From the NCBI RefSeq assembly GCF_947179515.1, contig NC_067472.1, forward strand, positions 178,326,078 through 178,390,077: a stretch of 64,000 nucleotides of DNA, in the 5' to 3' direction. This DNA is from Apodemus sylvaticus. Taxonomy: Eukaryota; Chordata; Mammalia; Rodentia; Muridae. The position numbers were made by a program, and so were the translations under genes. The notes under the pieces are model-generated. The model was not told the DNA's origin and did no database searches. It saw nothing but the letters and a program-made list of their open reading frames with translations. Of the stretch, positions 56,395 through 63,837 are shown in pieces; position 1 is the stretch's first letter, and each line of letters begins with the position of its first letter.

Positions 56395-57518
56395 CATGGG
56401 GAGGGGGGTAGGGAGGAGGGAGGAACCACCCTGTGCCCTGTACAGACCATGGCTAAGGCCTCAGATCTGTCCCCAGTGTTCAAAGAAGGCAGATGAGGAT
56501 CAGGCATCAGTCTGAAGGCCATAGGGGACTCAGGCATCCCACAGCACAGCCACGCCCGAGACAGTTGGAACTGACCACGTGAGCCATCAGTGACCTCACC
56601 ACAGCCAAGGCCACCCCAGCCTGACCCCTGGCCTGGTCATCACAGAGCGACTAGGCCACCTCAGCCTGACCCCTGGCCTGGTCATCACAGAGCGACTAGG
56701 CCACTCCAGCCTGACCCCTGGCCTGGTCATCACAGAGCGACTAGGCCACTCCAGCCTGACCCCTGGCCTGGTCATCACAGAGCGACTGGTTCACTTGGTT
56801 GTCAGGGCATGGCTCTTTTTCTTAACCGGTTGCCAATATTTAAAAGTTCAGCCAACCTAAGATTTTTTTAAAGCCCCAACATGATGGCACAGGCCTAAAA
56901 TCTGGGGTCTGGAGAGGCAAATGCAGGAGAAGCTTGAAGTTCCAAAGCCATCCAGGGATACAAAGTGAGACTCTTTCCTCAACGAGACAAAACAAAACAA
57001 AAAAACAAGGAATGTATCTCAGTTGTCAGGGTGTTGCCCGTACATGAAACCTGGGTGTGGTAGCAGCATCAGCAATCTCAGCACTTGGGAGGCAGAGGCA
57101 GGAAGTTCCTCACAACTTCAAGGGTGCCTAGCCTGGGCTACAGAGTGATTTCTGGGCTAGCCAAGGCTACATAGTGAGACCTCCATCTTTAAAAAAAAAA
57201 AAAAAGGAAAGAAAGAATTATGATCTAAGCGACAGATGGCGATGAAGTCACATCATGTGACAGATTTCAGGGAGGAGTGAGGGTGCTGGAGTTTTACTGG
57301 GGAGGGGTCTACAGAAGCTGCCTCTGGGTGAGGGTGAAGGGAAAAGGAGAATGAAGACAGGAGGGATTGGCCTTTTACAAGGGGATGTGGCACATGCGCG
57401 GGGAGAGGATGTGGGGCTTGTGGAGACAGTGGGAATGTGTCACATCTTGGCAGCTAGAGATAAAGATAACTATCCTGTTGTTGCTGGGTCCCTGGGTTGA
57501 TAGAGATACCTGGTTGCT

Positions 57519-57587
<69 letters not shown>

Positions 57588-60500
57588 AGGGAGGGAGGGA
57601 GGGAGAGAGGGAGGAAGAGAGGTAGGGAAAGAAGAGAAGGGGAGGAGAGGCGGGAAGGAAAGAGAATGTCTGTACACTTGCTGTGATGCATGTCTGTAAT
57701 AGCAGCACTCACGGTTCCAGGCCAGCCTGGGCTATATGCTGCAGGCCAGCCTGAGCTATACGCTGCACACACCTCTACCCCCCACCATGCCCCACAGCTC
57801 CTGGCATGGAGCCTGGCCCTGAGCCACTCACTCACCAGCACACACACGCGCAAGCCTCAGCACAAGCCTCAGCGCGAGGGTCCCCTGCCTCAGTCTAACT
57901 AGCCGTGGAAGAAGGCAGTGTGACGCTTTAACCAGAATGGTTAAGCAGCCCGTTCATTGACTGAAGAACTGGTTAGTCAAAACTGAACAACCTGGTAACT
58001 TGCTTTATTCTCTCCGCCTTAGAAATATTATCTGGTTTCTGCCTCGCCTTTCTCAAGGGAGGGAAAGGACCCCAGAGAACAGGATTCCAAAGTACCAGCT
58101 AGCTCCCAGCATGTTCTAGGAAACTCCCTGACTCTTGGCTGAGGTGGATCAAGGAAGGGAAAGTCCTTCTAGGGACCCGAACACCCCCACTCACAGCTTC
58201 TGCCCAGTCACGGAGGCGGGAGCCTCATTTCCGAGCCTGCATTCCTGGGGATGTTTTCCCAAATGCCCTCTTGCCTATGTTGCCCTTGCTTTATCCTCAT
58301 CACAGAATCTTAGTAGGACATCAGGCAATCTGAGGACAGGACAGCCGTGCCCGACGTATGACAATAATTACCTGCTGCTAGCAACAGCCAGGGACACTGT
58401 GGGGCCAGAGTGAGGCTTGGCCTGATGCCCTCCTTGATTTAAGGAAGCTTTGGTGTCAGTTGAGTCAGATTAATAAATACCTCAGGGTTTCCTCTAACAA
58501 CAGTCTCTAAACGTAGGTGCATTGAGTCATATTAATAAATACCTCAGGGTTTCCTCTAACAGTCTCTACACTTTAAGCTTATCGGTTCTAGGAGAATCAT
58601 TTACAACCCTGTCCCACCCTATCTCGACCTATCAGCTAAACAACTGCTAACCTGACAGAAAGTGTGACTGAGTCTGACCTGGGCGCCAGAGAAGTTGTCT
58701 GCTGGTGTTGTTAAGAGAGCCAGGCAAACAGAACAGCTCTAGTGTCTGCTATGAAAACAAAAAAAAACAGAACAAAAACCAAACAAACAAATTAAGAAAA
58801 ACAACTCTAAAACAGGCTGGCCAGGTGGCTCAGCAGATAAAGATGCTTGCTGCTAAGCCGGAATACTCGATCCAGAGGATTTTACATGGTAGGAAGGAAT
58901 TAACTGCACAAAGTTACGCATTGCATATGAGTACACACATGTGCACATACATGCACACAGAGGCAAAACCAGAACCAGTTGAGGGTCAGCCTTAACTATG
59001 CAGCAAGTTTTAAGCCAGCCTGGGCTGTATGAGATCCTGCCTTATAACACCAAAGAAATACCCTGTAGGCTTCTGAAGTGGGAGAGGGGAGATGGGAAGA
59101 TGGGTTGGCAAGTAAAAGCACCCACCGCTCGATACTCATGAGGCCGGGTGCTCCAAGCGCCAGAAATGAGACCCTTCCTCAAGATGGAAGGCGAGGGAGC
59201 CGATAGCTAAAGGCTGTCCTCTGAAGCAAGAGTCTGTACTCTTAGCAAGCTGGCACACTGCATTTAAGGGTGTGGGGAGGATTTACGGCTGTCTAGACAC
59301 AGGTACAGCTTTCCAGAGCTCTGCTGATAAGTAACTATTTTATCTCCGAGGCACAGCTCTGAGAACCGGGCACAACCTGCCCCACCTCTCTCATTAACTC
59401 TCATGCTTTTCTAGACAGGGTTTTGCTGGTTTGCCCAGGTATCTCAAATCCCAGAGTTCAAGCAATCCTCCTGCCTCAGCCCCTCCAGTAGCTGACCACA
59501 GGTATGTGTCACTGAGTCCTATTTATGACTCCTGGCATTAGAAAGGTAGACACTGCTGGGCAGTGGTGGCACTCCCAGCATTTGGGAGGCAGAGGCAGAC
59601 AGATTTTTGAGTTCTTGGCCAGCCTGGTCTACAGAGTGAGTTCCAGGACAGCCAGGGCTACACAGAGAAAAAAAAGGGGGCTGGAGAGATGGCTCAGCAG
59701 TTAACAGCACTGACTGTTCTTCCGGAGGTCCTGAGCTCAAATTCCAGCACATGGTGGCTCAGAACCATCTGTAATGAGATTGGATGCCCTCTCCTGGTGT
59801 GTCTGAAGACAGCTACAATGTACTTACATATAATAAATAAATCTTAAAAAAGAAAAAAAAAAGAATCTCTTAAAAAAAAATAGAAAGGTGGACACTACTA
59901 GTAATAGAAATGTCCCGTTCTTTCTTTTCTGCTGTCCCCTTCCTTATCCATCAACACACATTCACCAAGCACTGGCCCTACCAGGTGTAACTCTGGGCAG
60001 TAGAAAAAGGAGTTGTGCCCAGAAGCAAATGCTAAGACAGTAACTGGACCGGTAAACAACGTGGCTACAACTGAGGGCTGGAGAGACAGATGCTCAGCAG
60101 GTAAGAGCACTGGCTGCCCTTGCAGAGGACCTAAGTTCCGTTCCCAGAACTGGCACGGCAGCTCACAGCCATCTGCAATTTCAGTTCCAGGGGATCTATA
60201 ATGCCCTCTTCTGGCCTCCATGGGCACCAGGTACCCATACATGTAGGCAAACACTCATACACATGAAATTAAACTAAACACACACATAGCTGTGATTCCA
60301 CTGTCTGTCACAATTCTCCACAGACACAGGGTGGATAAAACATCTTTGTCTTTAACATGACCAAGCTCTGGGTAAGAAAAAGGATCTGTCCAGAAAACCC
60401 CAGAAGAGAAGGAAATCTCAAAGCTGAAAAGCAAGACCCGAGCTAAGGGTCTGGGCTCTGTCTGTCCAGCAAACAGTCCCTCAGGAGAGCCAGAGCTCCT

Positions 60501-60646
60501 GGCCGAGGCAGCCAAAACAGAGGTACCCACTTCAGAAGGTTCTCAGCTCCTGTCCGCATGCGCACAGCCTTCAGGATCTGCTGGTTCAAGGCAGCCCTTT
60601 GGTTCTGCAGCTTGCTCCGGCCAGTTTGTGCAAGGGGATTACAACC
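23286..60646 (-). CDS. Rhpn2: Rhpn2, rhophilin-2: coding exons 2-15 (first exon lies right of the window)
   Basis: Rhophilin-2 is a cytoplasmic scaffold that binds GTP-loaded Rho and affects actin organisation. Fourteen exons join in phase to 1989 nt (662 residues plus stop): 60531-60646, 53121-53249, 50729-50804, 43299-43376, 42855-42979, 41794-41960, 38811-38998, 37838-37994, 34829-34948, 32629-32823, 30187-30263, 29432-29578, 28918-29073, 23286-23543. If exon 1 encodes 23 residues as in human, the protein is 685 long. In order it has an HR1/REM Rho-binding domain (about 26-100), a BRO1 domain (about 110-500), a PDZ domain (about 510-595, loop GDLGFTL) and a basic Ser-rich tail ending SLLNSDSSLY. 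All junctions are GT/AG and no frame break is seen. Confidence 0.96.
23937..24033. repeat. (TC)n(AC)n microsatellite
   Basis: About 32 TC units with one interruption, then about 15 AC units, after a SINE. Confidence 0.93.
24358..24882. mobile_element. Rodent hAT-like repeat (URR1-like)
   Basis: Begins gctggctagttttatgtcaa and ends near tagctaggacac. The terminal part (ataaaccctttcct) occurs twice (24706 and 24808), so the right end is duplicated. The same family recurs at 38272-38668. The name is tentative. Confidence 0.6.
25113..25130. repeat. Poly(C) run
   Basis: 18 consecutive C, a common site of sequencing and replication slippage. Confidence 0.9.
26056..26270 (+). repeat. B3-type SINE
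   Basis: Starts gggggctggagagatggctc; carries ttcccagcacccacgtctga and ends near gtaattagaatt. Confidence 0.82.
26350..26535 (+). repeat. B2 SINE
   Basis: Starts gggctaatgagatggctcag; has aaatcccagcaaccacatgg and ends acataaataaat. Confidence 0.88.
27193..27330 (-). repeat. B1 SINE (antisense)
   Basis: ccagacagggtttctctgtg through gcgccaccaccgcccgacc, near-consensus. Confidence 0.92.
28498..28530. repeat. (TCTG)n microsatellite
   Basis: Seven to eight tctg units in Rhpn2 intron 14. Confidence 0.9.
28918..29073 (-). CDS. Rhpn2: Rhpn2 exon 14 (PDZ, second half)
   Basis: 156 nt, phase 0, acceptor ttctttttag at 29075-29074, donor gtaagc. It encodes LAGAKEGDYIVSIQDVDCKW, LTVSEVMKLLKSFGGDEIEM and KVVSLLDPVSSM. 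A second AG seven bases downstream would shift the frame; the upstream one restores the human-like SxAGA junction, so I chose it. Confidence 0.95.
29074..29431. other. Rhpn2 intron 13
   Basis: Short intron within the PDZ domain with no recognisable repeat apart from a G-rich patch (29177-29201). Confidence 0.7.
29432..29578 (-). CDS. Rhpn2: Rhpn2 exon 13 (PDZ, first half)
   Basis: 147 nt, phase 0, acceptor ctcttcccaag, donor gtaagt. It encodes GPLSVFSANKRWSPPRGFRF, then the PDZ carboxylate-binding loop (EEGDLGFTLRGNAPVQVHFL) and DPHCSAS. Confidence 0.95.
29579..30186. other. Rhpn2 intron 12
   Basis: Contains a plus-strand B1 (29917-30060) with an A-rich tail; otherwise unremarkable. Confidence 0.7.
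29917..30060 (+). repeat. B1 SINE
   Basis: gccaggcatggtgacacagg head, then gttcaaggccagcctggtct, ending in an A-rich tail. Confidence 0.85.
30187..30263 (-). CDS. Rhpn2: Rhpn2 exon 12
   Basis: 77 nt, acceptor cttcttttctag, donor gtatgt. It encodes KTEQEARITFPDFSKVTVTD then FFQKL, linking BRO1 to PDZ. The shared codon from exon 11 (C+CA) is Pro where human has Ala. Confidence 0.93.
30510..30737 (+). mobile_element. Rodent hAT-type remnant, second copy (RCHARR1-like)
   Basis: Carries ttctcatgttgtggtgactc and ends cacaggttgagaactgctg, matching the repeat at 6884-7096, whose ends are inverted repeats. Confidence 0.65.
31060..31290 (-). repeat. 53-bp tandem array derived from an ID-type SINE head
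   Basis: The motif ggaggattctaggcaggtgc followed by tttactactgagccacgccc recurs at 31081, 31136, 31189 and 31242 (period 53-55). Reverse complemented it resembles the ID SINE head (ggcgtggctcagtagtaaag). Confidence 0.85.
32629..32823 (-). CDS. Rhpn2: Rhpn2 exon 11
   Basis: 195 nt, acceptor tttctatctgcag, donor gtgagt. It encodes KGHLHRAIGYHEESLREANL, then a basic helix (CKKLRGIQVLRDVLSAAHQR) and an acidic end (HREDDDLLNLIDAPDIL), the distal BRO1 arm. Confidence 0.95.
32892..33030 (+). repeat. B1 SINE
   Basis: gccaggcagtggtggcacac through gaaaccatgtctcag, near-consensus, with an A tail. Confidence 0.9.
34308..34578. repeat. Polypurine block (G/A only)
   Basis: About 270 bp almost wholly of G and A (ggggagaggagggaa and similar), with single pyrimidine breaks. 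In Rhpn2 pre-mRNA it reads as a polypyrimidine tract about 250 nt past the exon 10 donor. Confidence 0.92.
34829..34948 (-). CDS. Rhpn2: Rhpn2 exon 10
   Basis: 120 nt, acceptor tgtctttgcag, donor gtgcgt. It encodes KPGADEDHHEKCLSQLYDRM and PEGMRPLATLKNAGQRLLL (BRO1). A plus-strand ORF over this exon is a shadow. Confidence 0.94.
35815..35998 (-). repeat. B2 SINE (antisense), left arm of an inverted pair
   Basis: aaagatttattttattgtta tail at the left and gccatctctccagcccc head at the right; near-consensus. Confidence 0.92.
36030..36215 (+). repeat. B2 SINE, right arm of an inverted pair
   Basis: ggggctggtgagatggctca head, full B2 body, taaataaataaataaatctt tail. It lies head to head with the B2 at 35815-35998, about 30 bp apart. 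Confidence 0.92.
36433..36600 (+). repeat. B2 SINE (5' truncated)
   Basis: atggcgcagtggttaagagg, then ttcccagcaaccacatggtg, with an aataaataaataaa tail. Confidence 0.85.
36616..36648. repeat. (GT)n microsatellite
   Basis: About 15 GT units, followed 40 bp later by a short CA tract. Confidence 0.9.
36910..37075 (+). repeat. B1 SINE
   Basis: gccgggtgtggtggcacaca through gaaaccctgtctcgg, near-consensus. Confidence 0.92.
37540..37760. mobile_element. Truncated hAT-like rodent repeat
   Basis: gctttgaatacaaaatggcc and ggattaggaggtgtagcctt are recurrent rodent-repeat sequences. It ends about 80 bp before the exon 9 donor. Confidence 0.45.
37838..37994 (-). CDS. Rhpn2: Rhpn2 exon 9
   Basis: 157 nt, acceptor cttctctttcag, donor gtaagg. 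It encodes VAEAYRQLHAAMSQEPVREN, IPYSWASVAYVKAYHYGALA and HYFVATLLIDHQ (BRO1). The one leftover C plus TA from exon 10 makes Leu where human has Val. Confidence 0.94.
38272..38668. mobile_element. Rodent hAT-like repeat (URR1-like)
   Basis: Begins cattggctggtttcgtgtgt and ends gaaaccctgactaagacac. It shares ctccatggcctctgcatcag with the copy at 24358-24882. The family name is tentative. Confidence 0.65.
38701..38735. repeat. (CA)n microsatellite
   Basis: About 17 CA units near the exon 8 donor. Confidence 0.92.
38811..38998 (-). CDS. Rhpn2: Rhpn2 exon 8
   Basis: 188 nt, acceptor gatcctag, donor gtacag. It encodes VLNYLKETFTHTPSYDMSPA, MLSVLVKMMLAQAQESVFER and a stretch ending VKVAQEAAK (BRO1). 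A CA repeat starts about 75 bp past the donor. Confidence 0.94.
38999..41793. other. Rhpn2 intron 7
   Basis: Holds B1-like pieces (39290-39390, 39990-40075, 40165-40290, 40575-40660), an ID-like antisense SINE (41100-41195), two 53-bp-type units (41563-41645) and a unique AT-rich island (40780-41035). Other stretches show nothing. Confidence 0.65.
41563..41645 (-). repeat. ID-head tandem units, second site
   Basis: About one and a half copies of the same unit as at 31060-31290 (gccacgcccccagcccctca, ggattctaggcaggggctct). Confidence 0.75.
41794..41960 (-). CDS. Rhpn2: Rhpn2 exon 7
   Basis: 167 nt, acceptor gttttgcatag, donor gtgcgt. It encodes YDSFTGVPVSQQTLLLEKAS, VLFNIGALYTQIGTRCNRQT and a segment ending DAFQRAA (BRO1). 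Confidence 0.95.
41961..42854. other. Rhpn2 intron 6
   Basis: Holds three degenerate B1-like copies in plus orientation (42110-42230, 42243-42350, 42360-42500); otherwise unique. Confidence 0.65.
42855..42979 (-). CDS. Rhpn2: Rhpn2 exon 6
   Basis: 125 nt, acceptor ctttcag, donor gtaggt. It encodes ACRTPSRDEAGVELLMSYFL and QLGFVESRFFPPMRHMGLLF (BRO1), ending two bases into the Trp codon. Confidence 0.94.
43299..43376 (-). CDS. Rhpn2: Rhpn2 exon 5
   Basis: 78 nt, phase 0 at both ends, acceptor tttttccttacag, donor gtaagg. It encodes DFILEHYSEDSYLYEDDIAD then LMDLRQ (BRO1). Confidence 0.94.
46214..46576. mobile_element. Rodent hAT-like repeat (second URR1-like type)
   Basis: Begins catctgtgatggtttgtaca, has gtaagccagccccaattaaa, and ends taataccctaactaagacag. 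The end resembles the 38272-38668 element. Confidence 0.65.
46990..48262. repeat. 37-bp minisatellite grown from a B1 head
   Basis: About 34 units of gcagccaggtgtgtggtagc plus ctgcacctgcagtcctg. Four-unit (148-bp) blocks are themselves repeated near the right end. The array runs straight into a partial B1 (48250-48340) whose first 37 bp match the unit. Because 37 is not a multiple of 3, the open minus frame reads as a 37-residue repeat; it is not a gene. Confidence 0.95.
48250..48340 (+). repeat. Partial B1 SINE at the edge of the 37-bp array
   Basis: gcagccaggtgtaatagcac, acacctgtaatcctag, then gaggctgaggcaggaaga: a B1 head continuing into the B1 body. Confidence 0.8.
49270..49304. repeat. 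(AAC)n microsatellite
   Basis: About 11 AAC units just before a B1 at 49330-49470. Confidence 0.9.
50241..50327. repeat. (CA)n(GA)n microsatellite
   Basis: About 14 CA units joined to about 28 GA units at the tail of a B3-type SINE. Confidence 0.93.
50729..50804 (-). CDS. Rhpn2: Rhpn2 exon 4
   Basis: 76 nt, acceptor ttctttatag, donor gtaaat. It encodes EAFTIPLIPLGLKETKEVDF then SIVFK, the start of the BRO1 domain. Confidence 0.93.
50805..53120. other. Rhpn2 intron 3
   Basis: Mostly unique DNA (50810-52430) with no supported exon, then the 53-bp-type tandem units (52465-52600), a B1-like antisense stretch (52620-52720) and unique sequence to exon 3. Confidence 0.7.
52465..52600 (-). repeat. 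ID-head tandem units, third site
   Basis: Two and a half copies of the ~53-bp unit (ctctaccactgagccacgcc, cccagccccctcactgaggg). Confidence 0.8.
53121..53249 (-). CDS. Rhpn2: Rhpn2 exon 3
   Basis: 129 nt, acceptor tctgtctccag, donor gtgagt. It encodes VATNQKVREQVRLELSFVNS, then DLQMLKEELEGLNISVGVYQ: the second half of the HR1 coiled coil and the link to BRO1. A (GA)n tract sits about 15 bp beyond its acceptor. Confidence 0.94.
54603..54640. repeat. (TG)n microsatellite
   Basis: About 18 TG units in Rhpn2 intron 2. Confidence 0.92.
56355..56392. repeat. (GT)n microsatellite
   Basis: About 18 GT units with one A interruption. Confidence 0.9.
56605..56790. repeat. 45-bp minisatellite, four copies
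   Basis: Core cagcctgacccctggcctgg then tcatcacagagcgactagg, four near-identical units. The 45-bp period (15 codons) keeps frames open on both strands by chance. Confidence 0.93.
57521..57610. repeat. (GA)n(GGGA)n microsatellite
   Basis: About 30 GA units then about six GGGA units, followed by a purine-rich stretch to 57665. Confidence 0.93.
58460..58571. repeat. 62-bp duplication carrying AP-1 sites
   Basis: Copy 1 (58460-58512) and copy 2 (58522-58571) share gattaataaatacctcaggg-type sequence and ttcctctaac. Each starts with the AP-1 consensus TGAGTCA (58461-58467, 58523-58529). The start-to-start offset is 62 bp. Confidence 0.88.
59548..59670 (+). repeat. B1 SINE joined to a B2 (59681-59870)
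   Basis: ctgggcagtggtggcactcc B1 head, gagtgagttccaggacagcc body, then directly gggggctggagagatggctc, the head of a B2 ending in ataataaataaatctt. Confidence 0.88.
60531..60646 (-). CDS. Rhpn2: Rhpn2 exon 2
   Basis: 116 nt, acceptor tccactcag, donor gtgggt. It encodes GCNPLAQTGRSKLQNQRAAL and QILKAVRMRTGAENLL, the first half of the HR1 Rho-binding coiled coil. Two leftover bases (AA) join the first A of exon 3 to make Lys. Confidence 0.94.
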
Positions 60647-61150
60647 CTGAGTGGAAAAGAAGAGACACCCGTTCAGAGATCAGTTACACCCAAAAGGATG
60701 ACATTCTGTGAAATCGAGGAGGACCCCAATGGGCACACCGAAGTGGACGGTAACAGAGTGAGTAGCCTCAACCGTACACAAAGAACTACGCTCAACTGAG
60801 GAGAGCCCCAGCCCCAGTGGGTCTCCCCAGGAAGAGTGCACCGACTGGTGTTTAGAGCAGCAAAGGTTCAGTCCTGAAAACATACATACCAGTAACACTA
60901 CACGAACTGAAGGGGCTATATTCTGGAATATGTGTGTGTGTCTGTATGTGCATCACACACACTCTCACATACAAATATGCATGCAATAGCAATTAGTGGA
61001 AAAGCAGTCATGAATTTGAAGGAGACTGGGAAGGGAGGAAAGGAAGGGAAGGGAAGGGAAGGGAGAAATGTAGTATTTGTATTCTTGGAAAGGTTTGTCT
61101 TTAAATGTAGAAAATAAAGTAAGAAAACTCATTTTATAAAACCATAAAAA

Positions 61151-61338
61151 CTGGGCGGTAGTGGTACACGCCTGTAATCCCAGCACTCTGAGAGGTAGAG
61201 GCAGGTGGATTTCTGAGTTTGAGGCCAGCCTGGTCTACAGAGTGTGTTCCTGGACAGTCAGGGATACACAGAGAAATCCTGTCTCAAAAAAACCAAATCC
61301 AAAAAACCAAAATAAAAAATAAAAAATAAAATAAAATA

Positions 61339-61400
<62 letters not shown>
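61151..61400 (+). repeat. B1 SINE with (GA)n tail
   Basis: ctgggcggtagtggtacacg through cagagaaatcctgtctc, then an A-rich tail leading into about 28 GA units. Confidence 0.9.
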
Positions 61401-61402
<2 letters not shown>

Positions 61403-61512
61403 GACAGACTCAGGGGACCAGATGAGTGGAGCAGAGGAGGAGGCACGGATATCCAGATGGCTTCAGATGAATTTCTGGTGTTTTGGAGAGGTTAGAACTA
61501 ATCCCCGCACTT

Positions 61513-61649
61513 AGCCGGGCGGTGGTGGCGCACACCTGTAATCCCAGCACTCTGGGAGGCAGAGGCAGGCGGATTTCTGAGTTTGAGGCCAGCCTGGTCT
61601 ATAGAGTAAGTTCCAGGATAGCCAGGGCTATACAGAAAAACCCTGTCTC

Positions 61650-61700
<51 letters not shown>
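61513..61700 (+). repeat. B1 SINE with A and AT tail
   Basis: gccgggcggtggtggcgcac through aaaaccctgtctca, A15, then about 17 AT units. Confidence 0.92.
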
Positions 61701-61702
<2 letters not shown>

Positions 61703-62659
61703 GGATAAGACTTTACCATTGTAAATTGGCTTTATGAAATTGGGAGTTTCTTATACATACATATATTTGGTTAACTATTCAAGTTTAAGAGTTTACCGGA
61801 TACTTGGAAGGAGTGGGTGTTGGGCAGAAGCGTGGTACTCCCACCGTTTACAGAGTCTATGGCAGAGAGGAAACACGGCTGGGATTCTGTGAGAGTTAGC
61901 TGAGAGAGAGAGTGGCCCTGAGCGGGACACTCCAGGATTTGGTGCAGAGGCTTGGCGGAGTGTATTCTTTATTAATTATTACCCACTACAAAACAACAAC
62001 AAAAAATCATAGTAGCACAGCCCCGAAACAGACACTGTGAGCTGGTGTCTTGTATCCCCGTCTGTTTTCTCCCACCATGATAGTGGCACTCGCGATCTTC
62101 TTCCCCAGTATTAAAAATGCACCAACGTGCATGCAGCGTCTCTGCTCAAACCAGCCCTGAGTGTTCCTTGCAAAGGTCCCCAAGCCCAGCGGAAGCCACA
62201 TCTCCAGAATCCAGGAGGGGAGAAAGCACTGTCTGCGCTCTCTGTCCGAGCACAGTGCACCAACCTTATCAGTCAGGAGATGGGGGTAACACTGGGCTCC
62301 CAGTGACCAACCAGGGCCAGCCCTGCCCGCAGCCACACTAAGAGCAGCCCGAGGCCCACCATGTAACCCTCTCCAGTACTGGGGTACGAGTGGCTTCCTG
62401 TATTTGCTGTATTTTCTCACTGTGCTCTCAAGAATTTCCCGAGGGGGCTCCGAGATGGTGGTGAAAAGCATGTACTGCTATCACAGGGGACCTGAGTTCA
62501 ATTCCCAGCACCCCAGCACCACCACATCTTAACTCCAGCCCCAGGGGGATCCAACGCCCTCTACTGACCTCTTTGGAAACCTGTACTCATGTGCACATAT
62601 GCCCACACCCATACACAGACTTAAAGATAATAAAAATAAGTAAATAAAAATTCTCCTTA

Positions 62660-62970
62660 GGCCGGGTGGTGGTGGCGCACGCCTTTAAGGCCAGCACTTG
62701 GGAGGCAGAGGCAGGCAGATTTCTGAGTTCGAGGCCAGCCTGCCTGGTCTACAGAGTGAGTTCTAGGACAACCAGGGCTATACAGAGAAACCCTGTTTGG
62801 GGAAAAAAAAAAAAGAGTCTAAGAATGTGCTGGACACTGTGGTGCACACCTTTAATCCCAGCACTCAGGAGGCAGAGGCTAGTGGATCTCTGAGTTTGAG
62901 GCTAACCTAGTCTACATAGTGAGTTCCAGTCACCACTACATAGTGAGACCCTGTCTTGAAAGGCTAAAAA
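62660..62970 (+). repeat. Two B1 SINEs in tandem
   Basis: First copy 62660-62810 (gccgggtggtggtggcgcac) and second copy 62828-62970 (tgctggacactgtggtgcac), both plus orientation. Confidence 0.88.
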
Positions 62971-63783
62971 AATAAAATATATATATATAAAAAAAAATTA
63001 GTCTAAGGATGCTAAGGTATAGCAAAGATAGAAAAGATTACACAGTATCTGAGACTCCTGAGAAATGAGATTTTAGTTGTTCTTACCACACACAAAACAA
63101 AAAACAAAAAACAAAACCAAAACAAAACAAAAAACCCCAGTCACTGTACATAGTTACACTTGTGTAAATATTTCCTTAACTGATAGCATCAAGTTATAGA
63201 AAGGAACAGCTCACAATGTAACTGTTTTAGAACTCTGCCCTTAACCTTCTGACCAGTTCTGGCTGGACACACCTGTAACTTCAGCACAGCTGAGGCAGGA
63301 GAGTCATGAGTTCCAGAAGCGGGTGTCATAGCAAAAACCTGTCTGCAAAACAAAACAAAAATGCCACCCACCCAACGGTTTCAAGCACCCGGGACCTGGA
63401 GACAGCCCTCAGACGCCGTGCGTGCGGGGCTCACTCTGTTCAAGGCCCTGGGTCTATCTCAACTGAGGGAAAGAGGACCCAAGTCAGTGCTCTTTAACAT
63501 CTTCACCGTGATACATGGCCATCACGTCCTTCAGATTTTCAAGCATTTTTGCATCTCAAAAAGAAACTGAGCATCCACTCCTTATCCCTCAGTTCTGCTA
63601 GCTGATTTTAGGGCTTTTGTTTTGTTTTGTTTTTGTTTTTGGGGCTGTACAGATTTTGCTCATTTTGGATACTTCGCATAAACAGAACATTTAATATGTG
63701 GCCTTCTGTCTGTCTTCTTTCACACAGTGCATCGCTTTCTTCTCTGTGTGTGAGCACATGGGAGCGTGTGTGCGTACATGCAT

Positions 63784-63785
<2 letters not shown>

Positions 63786-63828
<43 letters not shown>

Positions 63829-63837
63829 CGCGCGCGC
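63786..63837. repeat. (GT)n(GC)n alternating purine-pyrimidine tract
   Basis: About 17 GT units run directly into about eight GC units. It is uninterrupted alternating purine-pyrimidine of about 50 bp, the classic Z-DNA-prone composition. Confidence 0.93.

Larger units (their letters stand above)
53250..60530. other. Rhpn2 intron 2
   Basis: Holds GA tracts (53260-53300, 57521-57610), SINEs (53670-53840, 54320-54440, 57052-57200, 58815-58970, 59548-59670, 59681-59870, 60073-60285 plus; 55860-56010 minus), TG/CA tracts (54603-54640, 55755-55803, 56355-56392), a 45-bp minisatellite (56605-56790) and a duplicated AP-1 unit (58460-58571). Positions 54650-55690 and 57900-58440 are unique. Confidence 0.7.

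Noticed and set aside
62007..62471. Minus-strand 154-codon ORF in Rhpn2 intron 1
   Set aside because: It begins inside a B3-type SINE, resembles no family I know and has no splice or poly(A) context; length is compatible with chance.
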